NCBI RefSeq assembly: GCF_016862515.1
Contig: NZ_BONC01000011.1
Coordinates: forward strand, 1 to 64,000
Direction of reading: 5' to 3'
Origin: Asanoa iriomotensis
Lineage (GTDB): Bacteria; Actinomycetota; Actinomycetes; Mycobacteriales; Micromonosporaceae
Length of the DNA stretch: 64,000 nucleotides
A program made the translations under genes and the position numbers. Below, piece by piece: positions 34,127 through 43,154 of the stretch. Position 1 is the stretch's first letter; every line of letters begins with the position of its first letter. The notes under the pieces are model-generated. The model had not been told where the DNA came from and searched no databases. It saw only the letters and a program-made list of their open reading frames with translations.

Positions 34127-34449
34127 CCGCCAATTGTGGTCCCTGTTTCACCGACCTGTCGCGGCGGGTGTTATGAAGATCAAAATCATGCGGTCCCGGG
34201 CCCGCGGTGGTCCGGACCGTCGCTCCCGCCGGACCCCAGGTCCACGGCCGGTCCGTATGAGACAGGACGCTGCCAACGGCTGCAACGCCGTTCGCGTCCG
34301 CGAACGAGGTCGGTCGGCGGATCCTGGTAATCGATTGCTGCTGGAGCAGCAGTGATTTACCAACGTCGGGCGAGGCCGGACGGTCCGCGGCATCCAGGAC
34401 CAACAGCAGGGGTTGACGCAGGCACTCCCGCCGGGCGCCAGGTCCGCCG
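34127..34449. other. Gene-free region with two palindromes
   Basis: No credible gene lies here. GTTCGCGTCCGCGAAC (34290-34305) is a perfect 7+2+7 palindrome. A hairpin at 34325-34362 has outer arms TGGTAA and TTACCA and inner arms TGCTGCT and AGCAGCA. They may be operators for the downstream gene or part of a recO leader; nothing else was recognised. Confidence 0.55.
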
Positions 34450-34479
34450 GTGACATCGGTCGATCTGTCGGGCTAGCGT
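34450..34479 (+). promoter_or_regulatory. Leaderless promoter of the SMP-30-like gene
   Basis: GTGACA (34450-34455) and TAGCGT (34474-34479) are separated by 18 bp. The ATG at 34488 is eight bases further on. Confidence 0.6.
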
Positions 34480-34487
34480 GTCTGTCC

Positions 34488-35489
34488 ATGACGCGCCGTC
34501 CCCGCATCGACCCGGTCGTATGGCGACCACCGGCTGCGCCGGCCCGGGCCCGCCAACGTTCCAGCGACCCGCCGATGCCGGCGCCGGCCGTCCTGCCGGT
34601 CGACGCGGTGGGCCCGGAGGACGTCGCGGTGCACCCTGACGGCCGCCTCTACACGGGGGTCGAGGACGGGCGGATCCTGCGGCTGTCGGTGTCGGGAGGC
34701 CCGGTGGCGGTGGTCGCCGAGACGGGCGGGCGGCCGTTGGGTGTCGAGGTGACGCTCGACGGTGACCTTGTCGTCAGCGACGCCTACCGGGGGCTGCTGC
34801 GGATCGACCCCGGCTCCGGCGCGGTCGAGGTGCTGGCTTCCGGTTTCCGGCTGTGTGACAACGCGGCGGTTGCCCGGGACGGCACGATCTACTTCAGCGA
34901 CTCGTCGCAGCGGCACGGTCTCGACCATTGGCGGGCCGACATCCTGGAGCACACGGGCACGGGCCGACTCCTCCGCCGCGACGCGAGCGGTGCGGTCTCG
35001 GTCGTCCTGTCCGGGTTGCAGTTCGCCAACGGGGTCGCGCTGGCAGCCGACGAGTCGTTCGTGGCGGTCGCGGAGACCGGCGCATACCGGGTCAGCCGGG
35101 TGTGGCTCTCGGGCCCGTCCGCCGGGAAGCATGACGTCCTCGTCGACAACCTGCCCGGATTCCCGGACAACCTGTCGACCGGGAGCGACGGCCGCATCTG
35201 GATCGCGCTGGCGACGCCGCGCAACCCGGCGCTCGACCGCCTGCACCGGCGCTCGCCGGTGTTGCGGCGGGCGGTCTGGGCGTTGCCGACGGCACTGCAG
35301 CCGGCTCCGGCGCGCACGACCTGGGTGATTGCCGTCGACCCGACCGGCACTGTGGTCGCGGACCTGCAGACGGACGCGGGCGACTTCCACATGGTGACAG
35401 GGGTCCGCGAACACGCGGGCAGCCTCTACCTGGGCAGCTTGGCCGAGACCGGCGTCGCGGTGGTGCCGCTGGCTTCGCCAGCCCGCTGA
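34488..35489 (+). CDS. SMP-30/strictosidine synthase-like beta-propeller protein
   Basis: A 333-residue predicted six-bladed beta-propeller: PEDVAVHPDGRLYTGVEDGRILRLS starts the first blade; LCDNAAVARDGTIYFSDSSQRHGLDHW and LQFANGVALAADESFVAVAETG are typical of the strictosidine-synthase-like branch. No signal peptide is seen; the first 40 residues are Arg/Pro-rich. Such proteins include lactonases and hydrolases; the reaction here is unknown. A hairpin follows. Confidence 0.85.
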   Translation: MTRRPRIDPVVWRPPAAPARARQRSSDPPMPAPAVLPVDAVGPEDVAVHPDGRLYTGVEDGRILRLSVSGGPVAVVAETGGRPLGVEVTLDGDLVVSDAYRGLLRIDPGSGAVEVLASGFRLCDNAAVARDGTIYFSDSSQRHGLDHWRADILEHTGTGRLLRRDASGAVSVVLSGLQFANGVALAADESFVAVAETGAYRVSRVWLSGPSAGKHDVLVDNLPGFPDNLSTGSDGRIWIALATPRNPALDRLHRRSPVLRRAVWALPTALQPAPARTTWVIAVDPTGTVVADLQTDAGDFHMVTGVREHAGSLYLGSLAETGVAVVPLASPAR

Positions 35490-35505
35490 TCACTGTCAAG
35501 GAGGT

Positions 35506-35542
35506 GCCCGGATGCCGGCGAGGGCCTCGTCGGCATCCGGGC
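35506..35542 (+). terminator. Terminator after the SMP-30-like gene
   Basis: GCCCGGATGCCG (35506-35517) and CGGCATCCGGGC (35531-35542) form a perfect 12-bp stem around a 13-nt loop, 16 bp after the stop. Confidence 0.85.
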
Positions 35543-35599
35543 AGGGGCGCGGCTGTCGGTCGCCTGGGCGCGGCGACCCAGGTCGGCGAATCGGTCCGG

Positions 35600-35752
35600 A
35601 TCAGGGCCTGCCCTGCCGATCAACGTGAGCCGGGCCGAAGTCGCAGCCGGTGGCCCCGGGATTGCCGGGATACCGGTGATCCCGGGACGCCGCCAGGCGG
35701 CACCTGGGCCCGTCGCAGGCCGCGTTGATCGGCAGGACAGGGAGGCCCTAAT
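35600..35752. repeat. 153-bp structured element with long terminal inverted repeats (MITE-like)
   Basis: The left arm (35600-35625, ATCAGGGCCT...GATCAACG) pairs with the right arm (35723-35752, CGTTGATCGGCAGG...CCCTAAT). One mismatch sits inside, GAGG is extra in the right arm, and a G-A difference lies near the end. The core has further GC-rich inverted pairs (CCGGGAT/ATCCCGG). The right arm contains the TAG stop of the neighbouring gene. No ORF is inside. This may be a MITE or a RNA-folding intergenic repeat. Confidence 0.7.
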
Positions 35753-36608
35753 CAGGCGTGGCGGCAAAGCTTGCGTTAGGTGCGGGGTTGTCGTCTGCTG
35801 GCTCGTGGTCCCGCGGGTTCTGCACTCCACCGCCGATCCGCGACAGGTCCGCGCGGGCGGCGCCGCTGCTGGTGGCAGTGCCCGCGGCAGTGCCGTCGGC
35901 GCCGTACGCCGTGACGGTGATCGACTCCGGTCCGGTGTATCCACGCTCAGTCGTGTATGCCTCCGGTGGCAGCGGTTTCGCGTCGCGCACGACCCAGAAC
36001 AGCGTCCATCCGGTCGCACTGTTCACCGCGACGGTGGCGTCGGACGTCTTTCCCTCCGAGGCGACAGTGATACCTCGCGCGGGCCCGCTGAATATCCCCA
36101 GATCGAGCAGTCGGCCCGGTTCGAGAAGGAGTTGGGCGCTGTAGAAACGATGGCTCGGGTCACCGGGTCGCTTGCCGGCGATGTCACCGTCCGGTGCGCG
36201 GGGCAAGCTAACCATGTCCCACGGAACGACCGAAGAGGTGGCCGAATCGCGGAACGCCACGGTGAACATCGCGTCGTCGCGGGTGCCCAAGAAGCCAAGG
36301 ACGATGTCGTATTCGCGGCCGTCCGTGGCGCGGAGGACGGCACCGGTTTCGACACCCCCGCCGAGGAAATCCGGGCCCGCGCCCGGCGAGCTGGCCACAA
36401 CCTGACCACCGGTCGACCCTGACTCGATGAGTGCGGACGCGACGGGAACCGCCAGGGCGACGGCCGCCAACAGCGCCGTCGCGGTGACAACGTGTCGTCG
36501 CCGCTGGAGGTGGTGGCCTCTCCGGCGAACGGCCGCCAAGTCGATGTGGCTCGGGACTACGGCGGACTCCTCGTGAAGCGCGCGGCGCAGATCCTGGATG
36601 TCTCTCAT
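35748..36608 (-). CDS. Membrane-anchored partner of the second SigE-family sigma factor
   Basis: A 286-residue protein. The cytoplasmic N-terminus (IQDLRRALHEESAVVPSHIDLAAVRRRGHHLQRRRH) precedes one membrane helix (about 40-60). A ~170-residue outer domain and a disordered tail follow. The stop codon lies inside the 35600-35752 element, so the C-terminus may have been set by that element. It overlaps the sigma gene (ATGA). It is analogous to the 14389 gene but not closely similar. Confidence 0.8.
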   Translation of the reverse strand: MRDIQDLRRALHEESAVVPSHIDLAAVRRRGHHLQRRRHVVTATALLAAVALAVPVASALIESGSTGGQVVASSPGAGPDFLGGGVETGAVLRATDGREYDIVLGFLGTRDDAMFTVAFRDSATSSVVPWDMVSLPRAPDGDIAGKRPGDPSHRFYSAQLLLEPGRLLDLGIFSGPARGITVASEGKTSDATVAVNSATGWTLFWVVRDAKPLPPEAYTTERGYTGPESITVTAYGADGTAAGTATSSGAARADLSRIGGGVQNPRDHEPADDNPAPNASFAATPD

Positions 36609-37135
36609 CTCCGCTCCCTCGTGCAGTTCGTAATGTTCGCCATGAACGGGTCCACAAGCTCCGGTGAAACGCGCAGCTTGGCCAGCGCACGCGCGTTGGT
36701 GCTCTTGACCGTTCCGAGTGATATGCCGAGCTCGCGGGCCGTCTCTTGCTCCGTCAGGTCGGCGAAATACCGCAACACCACGACGCCGCGTTCGCGGCGA
36801 GTCAGTTCGCGTAACGCTCGGGTGACGCTGTCACGACTCGCGATGTCGCCGTCATGCCCGCCGATGCTCGTCTCCGGCAACCGCTCGGTCGGAACCTCCG
36901 GCCGCCGCCTGCGCCTGCGCCACCAATCGGTGTGCAGGTTGACGACCGTCCGACGCGCGTAGCTGAACGCGTCAGCTGAGCGCACCCGCGACCACGAGAC
37001 GTAGAGGCGGGCAAGGCCCTCGGAAACGAGATCGTCGGCGGCCGAACGATCGCCGCCAGTCAGCAGAGTGGCGAACTGCACCAGGCGGTGACCATTACCT
37101 CGAACGAACTCATCGAATCCGTCATCATCCCGCAT
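36605..37135 (-). CDS. SigE-family RNA polymerase sigma factor
   Basis: A 176-residue ECF-like sigma factor. Region 2: FDEFVRGNGHRLVQFATLLTGGDRSAADDLVSEGLARLYVSW and ARRTVVNLHTDWWRRRRRR. Region 4: RALRELTRRERGVVVLRYFADLTEQETARELGISLGTVKSTNARALAKLR. AGGAGG just before ATG 37135 fixes the start. It and its membrane partner form the second such pair in the window. Confidence 0.9.
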   Translation of the reverse strand: MRDDDGFDEFVRGNGHRLVQFATLLTGGDRSAADDLVSEGLARLYVSWSRVRSADAFSYARRTVVNLHTDWWRRRRRRPEVPTERLPETSIGGHDGDIASRDSVTRALRELTRRERGVVVLRYFADLTEQETARELGISLGTVKSTNARALAKLRVSPELVDPFMANITNCTRERR

Positions 37136-37267
37136 AGGCCTCCTCGCCTTCCATCCGTCGCCTCTACTACGACGGCAGCGGCGCGGATGGTTGCGCGAGC
37201 GGAGCAACGACCCGAAATGGCATCAGGGACGGGATCGAGTCGCTCGAGGAGGTCTCGTCAGGATCTG

Positions 37268-39940
37268 TCAGCGGTCGAGGCCGTAGCGTTCGCGGGCCTC
37301 GCGGACTGTCTCCGGTTTGATGTCGCCCCGGCGGGCCAGGGCGGCCAGGGCCGCGACCACCACCGACTGCGGGTCCACGCCGAAGTGGCGGCGAGCCGCT
37401 TCGCGGGTGTCCGAGAGGCCGAAGCCGTCCGTGCCGATCGACGTCCAGTCCTGCGAGACCCACTGGGCGATCTGGTCCGGGACCGCGCGCATCCAGTCGC
37501 TCACCGCGACCACCGGACCCGGGGCGCCGTCCAGCGCCCGCGTCACATAGGGGATCCGCTCCTCGCCTTTCAACGCCGCCGCGTCGCAGGACAGGGCGTC
37601 GCGGCGTAGTTCGCTCCACGATGTCGCCGACCAGACGTGCGCCGCTACGCCCCAGTCCGTGGCCAGGAGGCGCTGGGCCGCCAGCGCCCAGTGGATCGCC
37701 GTCCCCGACGCCAGGAGCTGCACGGCCGGGGCATCCGCCGCCGGGTCCGCCGCGCGGAACCGGTACAGGCCCTTGACGATGCCCTCCTCAACGCCGGCGG
37801 GCATCGCGGGCTGGATCTTCGGCTCGTTGTAGACCGTCAGGTAGTAGAAGACGTCTTCCGCGTCCGGGCCGTACATCCGGCGCAGTCCATCTTGGACGAT
37901 CACCGCCAGCTCGTACGCGAAGGCCGGGTCATAAGAGACCGCCGCCGGGTTCGTCGACGCGATCAGGTGTGAGTGGCCGTCCGCGTGTTGGACGCCCTCG
38001 CCCGTCATCGTCGTGCGGCCCGCTGTCGCGCCGATCAGGAAGCCTCGGCCCAGTTGGTCCGCGAGCGCCCACAACTGGTCAGCCGTGCGCTGCCAGCCGA
38101 ACATCGCGTAGAAGATGTAGAACGGGATCATCGGTTCGCCGTGCGTCGCGTACGCCGTCGCGGCAGCGGTGAAGTCCGCCAGCGAACCCGCTTCCGTGAT
38201 GCCCTCGTTGAGGATCTGCCCGTTCGTCGCCTCTTTGTAGTAGAGGAGCATGTCGCGGTCGACCGGGTCGTACGTCTGCCCTACCGGCGAATAGATGCCG
38301 GACGAGGGAAACAGCGACTCCATCCCGAACGTACGCGCCTCGTCCGGCACGATCGGCACCCACCGCCGGCCCGTCTCCGGGTCCCGCATCAGGTCCTTGA
38401 CCAACCGTACGAACGCCATCGTCGTGGCGATCTCCTGGTTGCCCGAGCCCTTCGCCAACGCCTCGAACGGCTTGGCTGACGGCGCCGGCAGCGCCACCGG
38501 GCGCACCGCCCGTGCGGGGGCCGGGCCGCCCAGGGCCGCGCGGCGCGACAGCAGATAGCGCACCTCGGGCGAGTCGGGGCCGGGATGGGCGTACGGCATG
38601 ACGTCGCCGGCAAGCGCACTGTCCGGAATGGGCAGTCCCAGCACGTCACGCAGCGCGCGGAACTCCGTACCGGTGAGCTTCTTCATCTGGTGGTTGGCGT
38701 TCCGCGACTCGAAGCCGGGACCCAGCGTGTAGCCCTTGATCGTCTGCACCAGGATCACGGTCGGCGCGCCGCGATGCGAGACGGCGGCCTGGTACGCCGC
38801 GTACACCTTGCGCGGCTCGTGACCCGCCCGCGAGTGCTGGAAGCACTCGACGATCTTCTCGTCGCTCAGCGATGCGGCCAGCGAGACCAGAGCAGGGTCG
38901 GCGCCGAAGAAGTGCTCGCGGATGTACGCGGCGTCGCGGGCCGCATACGTCTGGAACTGCCCGTCCGGCACCTCGCGGAGCCGGCGCACCAGCGCACCCG
39001 TCGTGTCCAGCGCGAACAGCTCGTCCCACGCCGAGCCCCAGAGCGACTTGATCACGTTCCAGCCCGCCGCGCGGAACTGGGCCTCCAGCTCCTGCACGAT
39101 CTTGAAGTTGGCCCGCACCGGGCCGTCGAGGCGCTGCAGGTTGCAGTTGATCACGAAGGTGAGGTTGTCGAGGCCCTCGCGGCCGGCCAGGGCCAGTGCC
39201 GCCGTCGACTCGGGCTCGTCCATCTCGCCGTCGCCGAGGAACGCCCACACGTGCGAGCCGGACGTGTCCTTGATGCCGCGGTGCTGCATGTACCGGTTGA
39301 ACCGCGCCTGGTAGATCGCCGACAGCGGGCCCAGGCCCATCGACACCGTCGCGAACTCCCAGAGCCACGGCAACCGGCGCGGGTGCGGGTACGACGGCAG
39401 GCCGTCACCGCCGGCCTCCTGCCGGAACCGGTCGAGCTGGTCGGCGCTGAGCCGCCCGTCGAGGAACGCGCGGGCGTAGATGCCGGGCGACGCGTGGCCC
39501 TGGATGTAGAGCTGGTCGCCGGACCCGTCGCCCTCCTTGCCGCGGAAGAAGTGCTGGAAGCCGGTCTCGTAGAGCCAGGCCGCCGAGGCGAACGTCGCGA
39601 TGTGCCCGCCGAGCCCGAGCCGGCTCCCCCGGCTCACCATCGCGGCCGCGTTCCACCGGTTCCACGCGGTGATCCGCCGCTCCAACTCCGCGTCGCCGGG
39701 GAACTCCGGCTCGTCGGCGGTCGGGATGGTGTTGACGTAGTCGGTCTCCAGCAGCGGCGGCAGCCCCAGGCCGGTGCGCGCGCCGTGTTCGAGCGTGCGA
39801 CGCATCAGGAAGGCGGCCCGGTCAGGCCCCGCGGCCTCCCGCACGGCGTCGAGTGAGGCGGCCCACTCGGCGGTCTCCTCCGGGTCCCGGTCCGGGATCT
39901 GGTCGAGTGCGCTTGCCGGCTTTCGCCCGATATCGGTCAT
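37268..39940 (-). CDS. aceE: Pyruvate dehydrogenase E1 component (homodimeric)
   Basis: Decarboxylates pyruvate and passes the acetyl group to lipoyl-E2. The 890-residue length is that of the single-chain AceE. HVWAFLGDGEMDEPESTAALALAGREGLDNLTFVINCNLQRLDGPVR is the TPP/Mg motif (GDG...NCN). An E2 gene is not nearby, as is usual in actinobacteria where E2 is encoded elsewhere. The promoter carries a perfect palindrome, and a GntR regulator gene lies upstream. Confidence 0.95.
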   Translation of the reverse strand: MTDIGRKPASALDQIPDRDPEETAEWAASLDAVREAAGPDRAAFLMRRTLEHGARTGLGLPPLLETDYVNTIPTADEPEFPGDAELERRITAWNRWNAAAMVSRGSRLGLGGHIATFASAAWLYETGFQHFFRGKEGDGSGDQLYIQGHASPGIYARAFLDGRLSADQLDRFRQEAGGDGLPSYPHPRRLPWLWEFATVSMGLGPLSAIYQARFNRYMQHRGIKDTSGSHVWAFLGDGEMDEPESTAALALAGREGLDNLTFVINCNLQRLDGPVRANFKIVQELEAQFRAAGWNVIKSLWGSAWDELFALDTTGALVRRLREVPDGQFQTYAARDAAYIREHFFGADPALVSLAASLSDEKIVECFQHSRAGHEPRKVYAAYQAAVSHRGAPTVILVQTIKGYTLGPGFESRNANHQMKKLTGTEFRALRDVLGLPIPDSALAGDVMPYAHPGPDSPEVRYLLSRRAALGGPAPARAVRPVALPAPSAKPFEALAKGSGNQEIATTMAFVRLVKDLMRDPETGRRWVPIVPDEARTFGMESLFPSSGIYSPVGQTYDPVDRDMLLYYKEATNGQILNEGITEAGSLADFTAAATAYATHGEPMIPFYIFYAMFGWQRTADQLWALADQLGRGFLIGATAGRTTMTGEGVQHADGHSHLIASTNPAAVSYDPAFAYELAVIVQDGLRRMYGPDAEDVFYYLTVYNEPKIQPAMPAGVEEGIVKGLYRFRAADPAADAPAVQLLASGTAIHWALAAQRLLATDWGVAAHVWSATSWSELRRDALSCDAAALKGEERIPYVTRALDGAPGPVVAVSDWMRAVPDQIAQWVSQDWTSIGTDGFGLSDTREAARRHFGVDPQSVVVAALAALARRGDIKPETVREARERYGLDR

Positions 39941-39977
39941 CCTGCGCCACCTTCTGGGTGCTCCAACCTCTCCTCGG

Positions 39978-40007
39978 ACTATAACCCTCTGATCGATGAT
40001 CGATCAA
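39978..40007 (-). promoter_or_regulatory. aceE promoter with 17-bp palindromic GntR-type operator
   Basis: On the minus strand TTGATC and TATAGT are separated by 18 bp. TGATCGAT-g-ATCGATCA (39990-40006) is a perfect inverted repeat overlapping the -35 box and spacer. The GntR gene next door is the obvious candidate repressor. Confidence 0.8.
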
Positions 40008-40047
40008 AAGCCAAACCAAACAAGGCACGCGGGGGTACGACCAGCGT

Positions 40048-40665
40048 TCAGAGCTGCGGCGCGCAGCCGAGCACGTGCTCCTTGACCAGCTCACCGATCC
40101 GCGGATCCCGCCGCCGAAAGGCCTCGACGATGGCCTCGTGCTCCTCCGCGTACGACTGCTGACGGGTCCCCAACCACCGGATCGACAGGTTCGTCCACAC
40201 CTCGATGCCCAGCGACTCCCAGGCGTGCGCGAGCACCGTGTTGCCGGACGCGCGCACCAGCAGCCGATGGAACTCCACCGTGTGCCGCACCTGCGCCTCG
40301 GCATCACCGCTGCGGTCCGCCGCGCGGAGAGCGGCGACCGAAGGCTCCAGGACGGCGACGTCGAGCCGGGGCGCGGCGAGCGAGGCAGCGAGCTGCTCCA
40401 GCGCCGCCCGCACGGGATAGATCTCCTCGAGATCGGCCGCGGTGAGGTTGCGGACCCGGACGCCCTTGTTGGGCGCGGACTCGATCAGCCGCAGCACTTC
40501 CAGCTCGCGCAACGCCTCCCGGATCGGCGTCTGGCTGACGTTGAGCTCCGCCGCGATCCGCCGTTCGACGATCCGCTCCCCCGGCTTCCAGCGGCCGTTG
40601 ACGATCCCCTCGACGATGTACTCGCGGATCTGGCGAGGCAGCGATTGGACGACCGGCGACGCCAT
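40048..40665 (-). CDS. GntR-family (FadR/FCD) transcriptional regulator
   Basis: A 205-residue regulator. The N-terminal winged helix is IREYIVEGIVNGRWKPGERIVERRIAAELNVSQTPIREALRELE. The FCD ligand domain contains the metal-binding pattern typical of the family (AALEQLAASLAAPRL, VEFHRLLVRASGN, EEHEAIVEAFRRRDP). It is upstream of aceE on the same strand, with a perfect palindrome on the aceE promoter, so it is probably a PdhR-like repressor that senses pyruvate or a related acid. Confidence 0.9.
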   Translation of the reverse strand: MASPVVQSLPRQIREYIVEGIVNGRWKPGERIVERRIAAELNVSQTPIREALRELEVLRLIESAPNKGVRVRNLTAADLEEIYPVRAALEQLAASLAAPRLDVAVLEPSVAALRAADRSGDAEAQVRHTVEFHRLLVRASGNTVLAHAWESLGIEVWTNLSIRWLGTRQQSYAEEHEAIVEAFRRRDPRIGELVKEHVLGCAPQL

Positions 40666-40758
40666 GGCGGGCTCTCCTCGGAAACTGACGGCTGTCTCGA
40701 CAATACGGCGACGCGCACCGCTGCCCCGGCAACGGTGCGCATTCGCGGCACGAACGGA

Positions 40759-41685
40759 TCACCGTTCGCGGGCCCGGACCCGCAGGGCCAGGGCGACCAC
40801 CAGGACCAGCCCGACCAGCGCGTCGAGGGCCGGCAGGGCGAAGTTCAACACGGCGTCGAGGTGGAGCTGGGCCGGGGTGGCGGCGACCGCGAGGCCCTCG
40901 CGCGCCTGCGCCCACTGCTGCGGCGTGCCGGTCAGGTGCAGGGTGAGCCAGGCGGCGGCCAGGCCACTGGCGTCCCAGAGGGCGTGCAGCGCGGCGACGG
41001 CCACGAAGGCCAGGGCCACCGGCCGGGCCCACAGCGTCGCGCGGCCCCGGCGGCCGGCCACGGCGAACAGCGCCGCACCCGCGATCGCCGTCCACAGCCC
41101 GTGGCCGAACGGGGTCAGGATCCCGCGCAGCAGTTCCGTCTCGACGACGCCGAGCAGCGACAGGCCGTTCTGGCCGTTGAACAGCGCCTGGAACGCGTAC
41201 CCGGCGCTCTCGAAAGCGGCGAAGCCGAACCCGACCGTGGCGCCGAGCACCAGGCCGTCACGCATCGTCCAGCGGCCCAGGCCGCGGGCCATCAGCCACA
41301 GCACCACGAGCTTGACGCCCTCCTCGATGAGACCGACGCCGACGAAGCCACCCGCGGAGGTGTTGTGCACCAACGCCGCCTCCAGGACCGAGGCGCCGAG
41401 TACGCCCAGCACGCCTCCGTACAGGAAGGCGGTGAAGATCTTCGGCGGGGTCAGGATGCCGTCGGCGTGGTCGAAGGCCCAGGCCACGAACGCGACCGGG
41501 ACCAGGAACGCGCCGACGAGGATGATGGTCGGCACCAGGTTCGCGTTGCCGGTGACGAACGTGATGACCACAGTGGCCAGCCAGAGTGCGCCGCCGCCGA
41601 GCACGATGCGGGACCACGTCGGCAGGTGGCGGCGGGTCCTGGCCCGCGGATAGGTGATGGTGTACGGGAACGTCTGCGTCGTCAT
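40759..41685 (-). CDS. PrsW-family intramembrane protease
   Basis: A 308-residue polytopic membrane protein of the PrsW/CAAX-like metalloprotease group. The active-site Glu pair is in GLIEEGVKLVVLWLMARGL. GFGFAAFESAGYAFQALFNGQ and GLWTAIAGAALFAVAGRRGR give further conserved polar residues in membrane segments. PrsW cleaves anti-sigma factors in Bacillus; the substrate here is unknown, but two SigE/membrane pairs lie in the same window. Confidence 0.85.
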   Translation of the reverse strand: MTTQTFPYTITYPRARTRRHLPTWSRIVLGGGALWLATVVITFVTGNANLVPTIILVGAFLVPVAFVAWAFDHADGILTPPKIFTAFLYGGVLGVLGASVLEAALVHNTSAGGFVGVGLIEEGVKLVVLWLMARGLGRWTMRDGLVLGATVGFGFAAFESAGYAFQALFNGQNGLSLLGVVETELLRGILTPFGHGLWTAIAGAALFAVAGRRGRATLWARPVALAFVAVAALHALWDASGLAAAWLTLHLTGTPQQWAQAREGLAVAATPAQLHLDAVLNFALPALDALVGLVLVVALALRVRARER

Positions 41686-41742
41686 GGCTGTAGCGTCCCG
41701 CCGGCGACGGGGTCGGCGCTTCGCGGCCAGCCGCCATCCGCG

Positions 41743-43074
41743 CTACCGGCTAGCGGGTATCTTCGCGGTCAGCGTCGTGCCTTCGCCCGCCGGGCTGGCC
41801 ACGGTCAGTCGACCGCCGAGGGCCTCGACGCGGTCGGCCAGGCCGACCAGACCCGTGCCCGCCGACCGGTCCGCGCCGCCCACACCGTCGTCGCGGACCA
41901 CCAGCTCCAGCGCGCCGCCCGACTCCGCCGCAACGACCTCCACATAGGACGCCCGCGCGTGCTTGGTCGCGTTGGTCAGGGCCTCGGAGACCACGTAGTA
42001 GGCGGCCGACTCCACGTCGGCCGGCAACCGGTCCGCGAGGTCCACCCGCACCTCGACCGGCAGCGCGGCGCGGCGGGCCAGCGTGCGCAGCGCCGCGCCC
42101 AGGCCGCTGTCGGTGAGCGCGGCCGGCTGGATCCCGTGCACGAAGTCGCGCAGCTCCTCGGTCGCCGACACGAGCCCCGAGGCGATCTCGTCGACCTCGT
42201 CGCGCAACGACTCGGGTGCCTCGGCGCGCAGCGCGCGCAGGTCCAGCGCCAGCGCGACCAACCGCTGCTGCAGGCCGTCGTGCAGGTCGCGCTCGATCGA
42301 CCGGCGGACGCGGAAGTCGGCGGCCACGATCCGGGCGCGGGACGCGGTCAGCTCCTCGCGGGCCGACGCCAGCCGCGCCGCCATCGCGTTGAGGGCGCGC
42401 TCCAGGTCGCCGACCTCCCCCACGCCGGTCGTGGCCAGCCGGGCGTCGAGGTCGCCACCGGCGAAGCGGCGGGCCACCGCACCGGCGCGGCGGATCGGCA
42501 GCGACACCGTCCGGGTCAGGTAGATGCCGACCAGCACGACCGCGACCAGCGACGCGGCGAGTCCGATGCCGGCGGCGGTGACCGCGCGGGTGGTCGCGGC
42601 CGAGGCCGCCCGCTCCTGCTCGGCGGCGACCGTCCGTTCCTGCGCGAGGAACGCGTCGAGCCGGTCGTCGACGGCGGCGAGCAGCACGGCCGCCGGGTCC
42701 GCGCCGCGCTGCGACCGGCGCAGGTACGCGTCGGAGGCGGCGGTCAGGTCGGCGACCCGGCTCTGCTCCCCCGCTCCCCGCAGGTCGAGCTCGGCGAGTG
42801 CCGAGGCCTGCGCCCGCACCCGGTCGGCGGCGGCGAGCTCCGCGGACGCGCTGTCGGCGACACCGAGCAGCCGCCCGCGCTGGGCCAGCGCCACGTCGCC
42901 GACGGCTCGCGACAGCCCCTCGGCCGCGATCACCGCCTCCTGCGAGGTGGCGACCCGGCCCTGCGCCTCGCGGACGGCGCCGATCGAGCCGAGCATGATC
43001 CCGAAGGCCGCCGCGGCGACGGCCGTGGGCACGCCGGCGCCGAAGAGCACCCGCCCGAGCAGACCGATCCGCAC
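41743..43074 (-). CDS. Sensor histidine kinase (NarL-type, HisKA_3)
   Basis: A 443-residue membrane kinase. One helix near 10-30 and a second at about 166-187 enclose a mostly helical outer sensor domain, then HAMP, then the dimerisation helix with the phosphorylated His in SIERDLHDGLQQRLV (H265). The ATPase has DNG-type motifs VVSEALTNATKHA and DDGVGGAD. It pairs with the divergent LuxR-type regulator at 43155. An orphan receiver is also encoded nearby. Confidence 0.92.
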   Translation of the reverse strand: MRIGLLGRVLFGAGVPTAVAAAAFGIMLGSIGAVREAQGRVATSQEAVIAAEGLSRAVGDVALAQRGRLLGVADSASAELAAADRVRAQASALAELDLRGAGEQSRVADLTAASDAYLRRSQRGADPAAVLLAAVDDRLDAFLAQERTVAAEQERAASAATTRAVTAAGIGLAASLVAVVLVGIYLTRTVSLPIRRAGAVARRFAGGDLDARLATTGVGEVGDLERALNAMAARLASAREELTASRARIVAADFRVRRSIERDLHDGLQQRLVALALDLRALRAEAPESLRDEVDEIASGLVSATEELRDFVHGIQPAALTDSGLGAALRTLARRAALPVEVRVDLADRLPADVESAAYYVVSEALTNATKHARASYVEVVAAESGGALELVVRDDGVGGADRSAGTGLVGLADRVEALGGRLTVASPAGEGTTLTAKIPASR

Positions 43075-43154
43075 GCGCCCGCTCCTTCCACCCGGTCATG
43101 ATCTGCGGCAGTACCATGGTGCCGCCCGCACGCGGTCCGACGACAGGGGCGGTC

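Noticed and set aside
40075-43101. 1008-codon plus-strand open frame
   Set aside because: It runs antisense to the GntR, PrsW and histidine kinase genes; no domain is visible.
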